DNA of 64,000 nt from Lycocorax pyrrhopterus obiensis (Eukaryota; Chordata; Aves; Passeriformes; Paradisaeidae): positions 20,749,659 to 20,813,658 of the forward strand of contig JACSVZ010000008.1 in assembly GCA_014706295.1 (NCBI GenBank). The letters are read 5' to 3'. The translations under genes were made by a program, and so were the position numbers. The notes beneath the pieces were generated by a model, which had not been told where the DNA came from, made no database searches, and was given only the letters and a program-made list of their open reading frames with translations. This document shows, one piece after another, positions 13,157 to 25,300 of this stretch. How positions within the stretch are numbered: position 1 is the stretch's first letter; the number at the start of each line of letters is the position of its first letter.

Positions 13157-14866
13157 GTCTTCTAGTGTTATGTAAATGTATGCTGCAATAGCTTTTGCTG
13201 CTATTAAAATGGTATTACTAATACCATAATACTCTATTCAGGCTAGGGTATCAATTAAAAATGAATATGTGATTAAAATAGTGATGGCTGCTGAAAGGAG
13301 ATCAGTATAGCATACAGAAAAGCTTCCAAGGAAGGTCAATATTTTTTGACTGCATGTTTACTTAATCAGGTTGCTGCATGCAATAAATTTTATATATGTC
13401 TAATATAAAACCTGCCCACAATGCACAAATTATGAATCTACGTAGGCTACAAAATGCTCAGTAACAAAAAAAAATTGATTACTGACTGGAGGAAGGCATG
13501 CCTCAGTAAATGTAATGCTTCTGAAATTAGGATCAGCCCATTACAGAATGACCTATATTACAACAAATATAAAAACTAGTTGTAGGATATTCTTAAAAAA
13601 AATTTGTGGATGGTAGATGAAGTACTTTGCGGTGCTCTGTTATATATCGTGCAATTTATTTTATATAGTAAAGTGATTATGTCTAGTACTGTGATCAAAC
13701 TTAACTGTTAAAGCCTCTGTATCTGACATTAACACATTTTTGACAGTTCATAACAGGTACATAAACAGAAATGAGCTCTTAGTTACAATCTCTCTCCTAA
13801 TGCTTGCATCACTTACGTAGCTGCAGACCTTGTCCAGAAAACCAAAGAGCTCATGCTGGCATACATACACTACCAATTAGATAGTCTGTCAAACTAATAA
13901 CCTAGGCACATTTAAGAAAGTTAGGAAACAAAGTGGTGCTAAAGAAATGTCTGCATATAAAAGTAACATGAGATGTCTGCTCTGTGGATGTGGCGTTATC
14001 TCTCTAATCCCTGGATGTATCCTGTGAAGCTTGAATACAATTAAGACCTGCTAACACAGTGGACATTTTTTTAGCATGAACTATGGGGCTGCAGATAGCA
14101 TATAAATATAAACACACTTGGTATACTAATGATTGTGAGAATGTGTACACTATTTTTTTTTCTTTTTCCTCCTTTGTTTTTGCAGTTCTGGGGACAATCT
14201 GACTGGATATGACACCGCATAGTAGATTTAAATGTTCTGGGTTTTGTTTGTTGTGATGTCTTTCTTTGTGTCTAATTTAGTAAGTTGGTTTTCCCAATGT
14301 TTAGTTGCAAGTATTGGCTTTGAAAGGATTTTTTCTGTTTTTGGAGAAAAAAAAAGAAAAAATAGTTTTTTACTGGTTTAAAATGCTTATTATAATTATC
14401 CCTTTTGAAGTTACTTCTGGGCGGTTTTGTGATATTGCTTTTCCCAGCCCAGGTGTCTTTTCTGTTTTTTTTCATCTGTACAAGACATTTTGTTATGCAC
14501 TACTTTTTGTATCTAGACAGTTTTCAACAGTCGGCTGATGATTTTTTTTAAAGAAAAAGGCATGCTTTCTGACTGACATGATCTTTTGCAATACCTCAAT
14601 TTTGAAATATAGGAAAGAAAATGATATTTTCTAAGTAAGTTTATTCAGAAAAATATATATTAATTTAATTCTGCAAGAAAAATGATTTAACAGATGGGTA
14701 ACTTTATTTTTTTCATGCTTATTTGAGTTTTTTTGAAAATGAAGAAGTTAGAGCTTTATAACTGTAATATTAAAGATCATAGCTAACCTACAGAAGTCTA
14801 CCTAATTATGTGAAAGAAGTAAACCTTTTTGAAGAAATACCCCTCTTTCATGTAGAAAAATACCCC

Positions 14867-14895
14867 CAGAGAGAAAGAGAGCGAGAGAGAGAGAA
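14867..14895 (+). repeat. (AG)n-rich microsatellite in CPEB3 3' UTR
   Basis: cagagagaaagagagcgagagagagagaag: an interrupted purine dinucleotide tract. Confidence 0.8.
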
Positions 14896-15963
14896 GCTGG
14901 AAAATGTACAATATAGCATAATGTTGGATTAAATCTGAAACAAAATCATCATAAAGAACAGGTGTAAACACAAACTCCATTTGGTGCTGAAAGTTGTGAA
15001 TAGAAGGTGAAAAAATATTTTCCCTTAATTTGTATATTTATAATCAAGTGTGATTATGCACGACTGACCAGAATTGTGAGAGTTCTTCTGTTTGTATTTT
15101 TTTAAAGAGAACTTTTTTTAGTTTATTAAATTATGACATGCTCCCTTTTGTTTTGTAAATGAATGTGCCCCTGAGTTGTTAATATGTTATATTAAAAGAG
15201 GGTCCTTCAAAAAAAGTTATTTTTTAAAATATGGAGTTCTGAACTGCAACTTGACTAAGAAGCCCCTGGGTACAACAGGTCCTATTGTGGCCTTTTCTGA
15301 TGTGAGACTTGAACTAGTCGATTTTTTTGAAGGCTAACCTAACCTCGACTATTTGTTGTTATGTGCAATACTGTTTGTACTGTTTGTATAAAAAAAAGAA
15401 AAATGAAAAGAAAAAAGGCATAAATCTTTATTGCAGATTTATTTTCATTGCAGACTTTAGACATTGTGATTCACTAAAATCATTTTTCTACTGTCAAATA
15501 TGTACCTTTTCTTCATGCTGGTATTTTTTCAATAGTAATGTAGCCTTTGTACTGAGACAAATTTTCATTGTTATTTTTAGAAAGATTTTTTGCTAAGAAA
15601 AAAATTAAACATATTTACATATTTTTCATTTTTATTTCGTATTTTCTTTAAGGAGTGCTTTCTCAACCATTAATATAGTTGTTTCTGGGAGAGACTTTCA
15701 TATCTGGTCAATGTCATTAATATTATTTTGTATTTTTACTTGGAATAAATTAATTTTATGATGCTGATTCTTTAAAAGTTTATTTTTTTCATTTTCAGTT
15801 ATTTTTGAAGCTAAAATCTTTGTAATATTGTTACTAAAGTGTCTAGTTTTTTGAAATGCAAAGCTTTATGTATTAACTTGCTGATGTGGTTTACAATAGT
15901 GTGGCAATGATGAAAATGGTTGGTTATGTAAAGTGATTGGAAAATTGTAACAAAGAATTGGGC

Positions 15964-15969
15964 AATAAA
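15964..15969 (+). promoter_or_regulatory. CPEB3: Distal poly(A) signal AATAAA, CPEB3
   Basis: Hexamer in gggcaataaaatgacag, followed within 60 bases by a T-rich stretch with TTTT runs (tattttgaaaagccttttcc). Best candidate for the main 3' end. A second AATAAA 220 bases upstream (15744) and an ATTAAA at 17915 are alternatives. Confidence 0.5.
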
Positions 15970-15990
15970 ATGACAGAATGAAGCAGAAAA

Positions 15991-18900
15991 AACGTGATAT
16001 TTTGAAAAGCCTTTTCCTTTATCAAAATGATTTAGGGAGATAATAGGGATGTCACAGTACCAGTTCGCTGTCTAGATTTATACACCACCAGTGTTGATGA
16101 AATACTATTGCCGTTATAAGGAACTAAATCTACTGAACAATGGGTTTTTGACCCTGCCCATTCAGCATAATTCTTCATTACTTTTCTTGTCATGAACTCA
16201 ATAACCTCTCTTTTCAATAGCCTTAGATTGAACCTCCTAAAATATATATTCTTCATTGTATTTTGCCACCGTGTTATTTATTTAACGAAATTGCCCCTTT
16301 CCTGCACAAGTCCCTCTCTGCATGCGTTTCTCAGTGGCAGCGTGGAGCAGACTGTTGGTGCCCACAGCATTTTCTAACCCAGCCACCCCACGTGGGTGGG
16401 AGCTGCCAAGTTAATGCAAAATACTCTCTGTCCATCCCCTGGTAGCAATGCAGTAACTCATATTGCCACCACGTCTGAACATCCGTTCAGCTTCTTTGTC
16501 TTTCTCCGTTCTTCTCGGCCTCTCTTGTGTCTTTGTCCTTTTTTTCTTTTGTATTGGCAATACCAAGGGCCAGTATCAAAACACTTTTCACCTCCATTTA
16601 CATCACCTTTGTTTCCCTATGCAGCCAGAAGAAACCCCTTCCTGAAGCCAGTGACTCTGTTCTGGCACCTGAAACAATCCAGACTAAAACTGGTGTTGCG
16701 TAAACAGGGCATACAATGACTTTCTCTAGACAAAACTCTCGCTTCCACAAGTTGCCGATGACCTTTTAGACTTAACTTCTGCTCGAGTGTTAGAGTGACT
16801 CGTCCGTGACTTGTGGGAAGAAATGTGCCCAGAGTTGGTCTATTGTGTATCCTCTGTGTGTTCAGTTCTGTAAGTAATGTATAGACTAGATCAAATAGTG
16901 AAGTAAAATTTAGACTCAAATTAGGTACTACTGGTTGGAATGTACACAAATTGCAAACAAAGGAGATTAAGGAATGAAGAGGGAATGAAAAATTCCTGCT
17001 AAGTGGTACAAAGTTTATGCTTATATTTCTGCCGACATGCTTGTATTTTATAGCCTGCTAGCAAGGCATGGGCTAAAACAAATTGTATTGCAAATATGCA
17101 GTTAGCAAATAACTTTGCTGGTTTCACTATCTGTTAGAGTAGTAAAAAAAAAAAAAGAAAAAAGAAAAAAAAAAGGCGCTTAACTGGGAAAAGCTCCCAT
17201 GTTAATATTTCAGTATTGTGACATCTCTACTTGCAAGGTATGAGTGAAAGATTAGTCACAGATTTGTAGAAATGTCTCTTTTGTTTAATCTGGCTTGTAT
17301 GTAGTTGCTTTTATGCTAGTTTGTATGATGTCAGCTAAACCCTTTTTCTTTTCCTTCCTTTCTTTCTTTTTTTTAAACAGACAAACTTCTTAATCTCTGC
17401 TGCTATAGTGTTCTATCATACCACGGAGTATTTTATATTCATGTTAGTGACTACTCTATACCCCAAATGGGTAGCTGGTCAGAAATCACATTGGTCACAT
17501 AATTCTGACACACTCAAATTCACATGACAAAAAGTTCATCAGTAAGTAGAAAACCAGGGTGCTAACAAGAGATAATTTTTGCTCTTTTTTCTTTCCTGGA
17601 TGTAGTTCTGTTGGGGTATAAAGTATTAGATATTTGTAATTTTACTGTCAAACTAATGGACATAACTTTTAGAGCATTCACAGCTAAGATCTCTGTACTT
17701 GTTTTTCAACTAATTTTAAATGTACTGTATCTTTTATTACATGTTCTCTTAGATTGTTTTTGCTAGTAATTCTAACAAGGCTTCTTCCTTTTTGGCTTGG
17801 ACTAATGCTTGTATGGAACTGCAGTACTGTGACTAAACATGGAGCTCAATGCTGCTATTGCTTACAACTGCTTAAACTTTGTAGTTTGGACTTTATTTTT
17901 TTCTGTAATAACTTATTAAATATAGTTGTATGAAGTACTGATATTTGTCATCCTTTGCACATGCCGAGGAAATCTTGGGATACGCATTGTGGGAATGTAA
18001 ACTAGATACAAAATCCCCAAGTCTTGTACTGGAAAACTGTTTGCACTAGATAAAGTTAAGCAAAGACACACCTTACATGCACACAAACTGTCTTTTCTAG
18101 TTATTTTGTAATGCAAGTATATGGTCCACTTATGTATTCTCTCTAAAATGGAAAAGCCACCTTAAAGAGGTATTTATTATGCTAAACTGAAGGTAAATAC
18201 AAAAATATATATGATGGAAATACTTCTGGGAATGTAGAATCAAGTGCCTTGAGGAAAGGAACAGTTCAAGTATTTTCTCTGAGCTAAAGAAAAGTTTCTG
18301 GCTAACATACTGCATGCTTTTATTAGCAGTTTAGCAATGGTTGCAGGCAGAGATTAGATTGATCAGTTAAAAAAAGAAAAAAGCACTGCAACAGAAGTTT
18401 GTAAAGGCTTACTTTTTAAGAATAGGAGACAATTAAAGCTCAGCAAATACAGCTGTTTGGAACACCATAGAACACTTCCTTGAAAAAAAATGTGAATTCT
18501 TCTATATTAGGGCAAGTGAAGACCTCAAGAACAGTGTGTGGTCTATGTCACTGCTTTCTTCCAATGTCTATATAAATGCAGCTCAAGAACCCTGCTGGAA
18601 CCATCAGCACTAGAAATTACAGGCTGACTTGTTTTCAAACTGATAGTGAATAACTGTAACTTTCAGGAGAATTGTCTGCTGACTGCTCTGCCAGGAGAAG
18701 TGCTTTTACAAGGCAGCGATCTGTAATACTCATTCTAGGAGTGAATGAATGTATGAGAAGCTGTAGGCTTCTTCCTTACTTCAGAGCTAAATTTGAGATG
18801 GGAGTCCTTAAAAACACCTTCAATTAATTGCTCAGTGTCGCTTCTCATTGTACAATGTTCCAAGTCCATCTGGACAAGTCAGTCTGAGTTTATCCCCTCC

Positions 18901-21900
18901 TCAGTTAAAAAGAGGAGGTGGGAAGAAGTGCAGCCCCTCTGGACCTTCTGATCCCCAATCCTTCCCTTCCTGATAAAGTCAGCCATGCTGCTGGCAAGGT
19001 ACATTGATACTGACAACTCCCTTCTCCCACTGATAACAGCATTTACCTCAGCCTTTGCCTGCATTAAAAAAAGGTTGCAGTAACTTAATTTATACCAGTG
19101 CACTTAAGTACAAAAGGCTGCATGTCCTCTTTTGCTTCTGGTTGGTATGTTTTATTTTGACAAACTTAAACTGAACCTGTCACCTGTCACCTGTGACTAC
19201 TGAAGTGTATTAAGCCTATTTAGACATGCTCCCAAGCTAAACATTTTTGCACTCAAGGCACCAAAGCAACGTGTTCCCCCTCACACAGACCTGCAGAAAA
19301 GCCGAAGCTTAGCTCTTAAAAGCCATAATCTTCTTTCCTCTGTTTAGCAAAAGATAAACAGCATGAGCTCAGGAGGAGAATTGCTGCATTCTCTCCCAGG
19401 GGTGAAACAGGAAATGGGTTTCAAAACAAGAAACCTATGTGACCTGCTTTCATAAAAATGTTACAAGCTACTTGCAAAACCCTAATAGCACACAATTCCA
19501 TTATGAATGCAGGACAAAGTTGCATGCACCAGATGCACACACAGACGATGCCTGTTCAAATGAATCCTCTGTCTCCCCTCAGGCAAACAAGTTTTTGGAG
19601 TTTATTTTGGGGTGACAAACTGCACATCCAACAATTAGAGAAGGAAACATGATAAAGGTCCAGAAATCTTCCCCCTTCTCCTGTTTTCGAAGGAGAAATA
19701 AACTATCAGCAAATATAAAGTCATATGGCAGGCCCTTGGCAACAGCTGGGACAGAATTCATGCTGTTCCATTCAGAGCACAGCAGCTTCTCATGGTACAT
19801 TACTTGAGTACCATGGGAGGCACCTGGGGCTAAATCAGTAAAACCAGGTATCCATTTAGGAGCTTAAGTGATGTTAATTTGCTACCAACTTCTTAAAATC
19901 CCGTTTGAGCTGCTGCCCTAGCATTGCTTGGGCTTATGTTTTTTCTGAACAGGAATATATAAAACTGCTTGTGTCGTAATACTTCTCAATTGTTCAATAA
20001 CCCAAGATCTACTTAGATTCTCAGGGTATTCCCCTGTATTTTTTTCCACCTGCAGGCCTAAATACAGAAAGCACTTGCAAACTTATTTATCAGCCCATGT
20101 TTCACATACTGGAAAACAAAGGTGTATTTCTCCTTCTCTATCCAATAGCACAAGTGGTCAAAACACTTGGGGATATGTATATTTTTTACTGTTATCTTTT
20201 TCAAAATTTCCTGCACTACGGAGCAAGAACTAAACCTATTTACTCATGGTTGTGGCAACTACTCTTAACTATTTTGTGATATGTGTTTTGGTCTCTACCA
20301 AGTGAAGAAGGATGGTCTCTGGAAGAGCATAAGCATCACCATTAAGGTAAATAATCAAAATGGTTGTTTGTAAAATTATATGTAACAAGATCATTCCCTC
20401 TGATACACCTTCTTGACTTCCTTGCCAGCTTCAACATGCACCCATTGAAATGAAAGTCTGAAAGAGAGATAGAGCTGGTAAAATTCATATGCAAAATTAT
20501 TCTCCAAAATAACTGCCAAAAATCATGGCAAACATGCATGATCTCAACTCATCTGTCCTCCAAAACCTTTGCCTTTCAGAGTTACATAAAAAGCCTCTAA
20601 TCTCATTGTCAGACTACAGAACATGGTCAGAGTTAAATAACAAACACGAAATTCTAGGAGATGGGCAAAATCTTGTTCACAATGTGCCTAATTCCTCCAA
20701 CTGCCTTGTGCATATTGTACTCAGGGCCCACAGAATCCCAGCATAGACACATGTGCCAGAAATGTCCTGCTGGGCAATCTAACCGTACCTTTCTTACTTC
20801 TGACTGGACCTGGATGCTACCATTTGTAAATGGGCAAATTTCAGTCACTCTGGCAGAAATAAGCAAGAGTATTTGATTATTACATTGAACTCAGAAACAG
20901 GAAAAAACCAGAACCAACTTCTCCTCCTTCCCAGGTGGGTGTCCAAGCCTTTCAGTTAAAAAGTCATTCCTATGCTCCACCCTCTCAGTCCAGAGAATCT
21001 TGATTTGTTTTACAGAGAAGTGGAACAACAGAAAGCAAAAGCCTTAGTCCAGTCACAGGCAGCATAATGCAAGTAAACACTACTGTTTTGAGTGTGCGAC
21101 ACTCTGTGAGATAAACCACCCTGAAAAGCAACTAAATTAGCCCATGCTAAAGCACCTTAAGTATCTCTGCATCACATTGACTTACAGGTGCCTAAGTCAA
21201 GGACTGGGATTATGCTGTGGCCACCACAAGCTAAACAATTAGACATGGTAATGCTCAAATTCAACATCACCAGCATAACATTGTAGATTCAGCTCTGAGA
21301 CCTTGACTTGTTTTTCCTTTTCGCAGTTCAGATTTTTTTAAATATGTACATTAGGTACTTAGGTTGTTCTATTCAAAGATGATAAATATCAGTGCAAGAC
21401 AGCAGCAGAAAATATATACTCCTACAAGCACTGAAAAAAATTACCTGCCATACAGAGGAAAATGACTCTCAAGTCTTGAAGAGCTGAAGAACCTGCACTC
21501 TATGAGGCAAAGCATAAAGCAATTGATAATGCAATCACACCCCCTTGCCCTCACACCCCTCCATGCCCCTCACCCCAATCCTACAAAGGACAAAAAAGCA
21601 AATACAGAAATAGAATGTTTTAGCACTTTTCTGTCAAGAGAGTTTAGAGGCAGAGAAGTACCATTACTTTATGGCCATGTAATGAAAGCACTACCCTCAG
21701 AGCAGGATAGGATATAAATGTGACAAACTGTAAAGGTCTCTTGCTAATGTTTTCTTCTGGAAAAATCCATCAGATACCAGGAAACTTCAGTGCTAAAATT
21801 CCTTCAGTAAAACTACTTCAATCACTGCCCTGAAAAAAGTTTAGTATAGGCTATATGGCCAGAAGGCCAGAAAAAAACCTGGTCATGAGGAGATATGACT

Positions 21901-24900
21901 TACTGAGTCTGGAAATCTTTACACCATTATATAACCCAGTAACTTCTGTAATTAACTCCCTGCTGTGTAATGGCTGTTGACATCTAATCCTCAATGAAAC
22001 TAGGGGTTGTATGAGACAAAGGAAAACAAATGCTAAGATACATGACATCCTCTGCATTTGTCAGACTATTCTTATGCAACATATTAAAAAAAACCCTTGA
22101 ATCTTAAATTTTCCTCCATCCTGTGAGTCTTAGCTCCACTGAACAGAGCCTATAGAGTGTAGAGTACATGTATAAAGTAAAAGGAAAAGCAGCAAAGTGT
22201 GGGGGAGGATGAACCTCTTCTGCAGCTTAGACTTTTATTAACACAGTACCTGTGACACACAAAAGGACTTTTCACACACACATAGCTCAGTCTGCCTTTG
22301 ACAGAGCAACTGCAGCCCTGGGCTGAAGATGCCTGCCACTGCCCTAAAGTAGGACAACCACTTTTGTTTGGAAAAGAATCGTAAGGACCATCATTTCTGT
22401 CTTGTGTTTGATTTCTTGTTTCTGAATGACATATGAGGGCAGATAGGTGACAATGGCTTTTCCACTGAGGAGTGATGCCAGAAATAGGACAACACTACAT
22501 GACATTCTCCTTTTACTCTTTTAAATACTACTCAAGCTCATGCTCTCCTAACCTAGTTTGAGTAGAATTTAGAACTATATTTATAGCAGCTTTTCCACTC
22601 TGGAAACTGCCTTCACTTGCAGAAAGGATGTTCTCCAGTAATTAAGTTGTGCATTATAAGCTGCAGTATTGCCCCTGAGAAAAACAGTTTGGGCTAAGCC
22701 TGCCTGCTTTTGATCCCAATTTCCTAATTATTATGGATCACCCTCTTCACCTGTGTTTCTGTCAAGTGTGAAGAGTTCATGGGGATTGGTTGTATTGGTT
22801 CTTTTCACAGGGGAATTATGCTGCATTCAAAATGCTGCAGGAGGTAACGCAGAGTCAGCAAGTCGCAGTGCCCTTCTCTCAGACAGTCCTCTTAAATCAT
22901 GCTCTGAAGGAGGGATGTAACAGAAATAGCATTAGCCAGAAGTGAACACTTCATATCAAATACTCAAGCTGAATCTTTGCCCAATTTTCAAACCAATTCC
23001 AAATGCACTATCAGATTAGAAATTCTGGGGGTTTTGTCATCCGTTTTGTGGTTCTTGCAGAGACAGGACTGTGAGAACAACTCATTGGCCCCAGGAAATG
23101 GAGTCAGTGGAGTCACTCAGCTGCAGTATGCAAATTCTGAAAACTTGGTTCTCTCAGCTTCCTAAAGCTCAGGCTGTACAGCTGAGCCAGAGCCATGTGA
23201 CTGTGAGTCTGCCCAGCTCTTGCTAAAATGGGTTCTCCCTGGCTATCTCCAGCACACATACTGTTCCCACAGACTGCGCCTGTCATCACCAGCTGTACCA
23301 CCTGCTTGGGCTCCTGGGGCCCTTCTGCAGCTCCTCCTATTACTGAGCCATTTACTCGTAATAGCCTCACCCTGGCAGTGGGACAAGGCAATCAGGGAAG
23401 ATGCTGGTTCTCTCTGGATCTGAAGAACATGATATCCCTTCTGAGGCTTTAGAAGGTGCTGATATCACCCCTCTGTCAGTTCCACCTCTCCCCACAAGCA
23501 CAGTCTCAGACATGCTCTAGACCCTTACACATACCTCAGATCATCCTTGCTCTGAAGTTTGAACAGAAGCCTCAAGTGCACACTGAGGAAGGGACAGAGC
23601 AATATCTCACTGGGCTGTCTGATGCAGCCCACTGAGCTACATGCTCCTATTAATTCTACAGAAGCCAGGAAAATATGTCATAAACTGAACCCCACTTCTT
23701 GCTGCTTTGCTTGGAGATATTTGGGGTGCACCTGGGAACAGCTGTGGATTTGCTGACAGAGAAGACAGTAGTTCTGTCAGTACAGCTGACAGAAGTCCCC
23801 AGCTACTTGTAGCTTTTCCAGTTGGAGGAAGAGCTGAAGATGAGGAAGTCATCTAGGATGTAGTGGGGAGAGAGGTGTCCAAGGTGCTCATTTAGCCAGA
23901 CCAGCTCTGATGTTACACACATAGCTGTAAATGGAAAAAACACAACTTCCCAGGAAAATCTACTTTGCCATTCTCCCATTTTGACCTGAGCCAGGCTGGA
24001 CAGTCTCTGCTCTTCAAGGGAAAGATGCGGTTAAAAAGGAAGAGAAAGGACTACACTGTAGGGCAGTACTCTCTTCCTATTACAGGCTCATTCTTCCACA
24101 GCCAAGGTGGAAATGGCTGATGGCCTGCAGACATTTCCTAGTATAAGTGAATAAAAAAAAAAAGATACAACAAATCACTGTCCAGAGAAAAGAAGAAACT
24201 CCCTCACTTGTAAAGGTTATGGTGCAATACAATGAAGGATCCATTTTTTAAAAAAAAATCAGGACGAGGAATAGCACCTTATATTTAAATCTACTTCCCG
24301 TACTTACAAATGTCCCAAACAGTCCTTCCTCTCCCTCAAGCTTTAAGCTGCTATATCTTCTCCACACTGCCCTGAACAATATTTATCTCATGTATAGCAT
24401 GGAGCTGATGTAGCTTCATGTTCTAGTTCAAAGGAGCTTACACATTTCTCTCCCAATCCTGGTGAAAAAGCAATTCCATTTCCAATATATCTCCTGGCTC
24501 TTACTCTGTACTGCCCTACTTAGGCTACGCAAAACTTCCAAACTTTGTGGAACAAGCACCCAACTTTGTGAAAGTGTGTGTAAAATTTTTGCCAATTGTC
24601 TGGGCTGCACTTTCATGCAACCTAAATAACGAGTCTCAGCTTTAGCAACCCACATTGCGTGGCCTCTCAAGTAAACCATCCCATGTTTATTCCCATCAAG
24701 GTATCTGTCCAGTGCGTAAACAACAGATCCGCACAGGATGGAAGCTAAAGCAGATTTGCTGTCTGTGCTGACAGAGCAAAGCAGGCTACCAGTTTTCTAC
24801 CACAAGAGAGTAAAGCAGAAACGTTGTTAAATTTGGAGGAAGACTCCTGGGAGCCAAGATTTGAACAGCTATAGAAGCCAGAAATTCCCCAGTCAGCAAT

Positions 24901-25300
24901 GCACTTTTAAACACAAGCCTGACTGACTGGAATTACTTATGTGCTTAAAATTACACGGAAACTGAAGTAATTGCCAAATTGGGGCCAACAGCTATATCTG
25001 GCATGGTGAGCCAAAACATTCCCTACCCCAGTATGTATCAATGTTCCTGCTCTTGAACCTGCACAAAGATCTGTGCCATTAATATGTAACTGAAGCCCTT
25101 GACTGAAAGGCTATGAAGGACCTATTGCTAAACATTAAACTAGACATTTGTCCACCTGGACAAAGATCATATGCATGCATGTGCAGCTCATCAAAGCCAG
25201 ATGTAACCTGTAAAGACAAATGAGCTGGCCAGCAATCCTCTCAGATTTTCTGGACAGCTGTGTGCGTGCTTTCAAAACATACTCTGATGACACTCAGGAC
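15991..25300. other. Intergenic (or extended CPEB3 3' UTR up to about 17940), no gene seen
   Basis: AT-rich at first, moderately GC-richer after about 19000. The first 1.9 kb has 3' UTR-like texture and ends with an ATTAAA at 17915, so it may belong to a longer CPEB3 transcript. The short open frames lack any family signature, splice-linked partner or start context I can support. No tRNA or known small-RNA fold was recognised by eye. Confidence 0.6.
17143..17175 (+). repeat. A-rich tract
   Basis: Runs of A interrupted by single G over about 33 bases. It lies just past the inferred CPEB3 3' end. It is not followed by a recognisable retroposon boundary, so it is called simple sequence only. 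Confidence 0.8.

Larger units (their letters stand above)
12472..15990 (+). other. CPEB3: CPEB3 3' UTR (extent inferred)
   Basis: About 3.5 kb of AT-rich sequence after the stop with no coding potential. It contains an (ATT)n tract, a T/G-rich tract at 13085-13156 and many short U-rich runs. AATAAA occurs at 12506, 13382, 15744 and 15964. The last is taken as the main end because long 3' UTRs are typical of CPEB2-4 mRNAs. A further ATTAAA at 17915 could extend the UTR. Extent is inference; only the motifs are seen. Confidence 0.55.

Noticed and set aside
17143..17175. A-rich tract as a retropseudogene tail
   Set aside because: No gene-derived sequence or target-site duplication is visible upstream of it.
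23113..23391. 92-codon minus-strand frame in a GC-richer patch
   Set aside because: No recognisable domain, no neighbouring exon and overlapping plus-strand frames of similar length.
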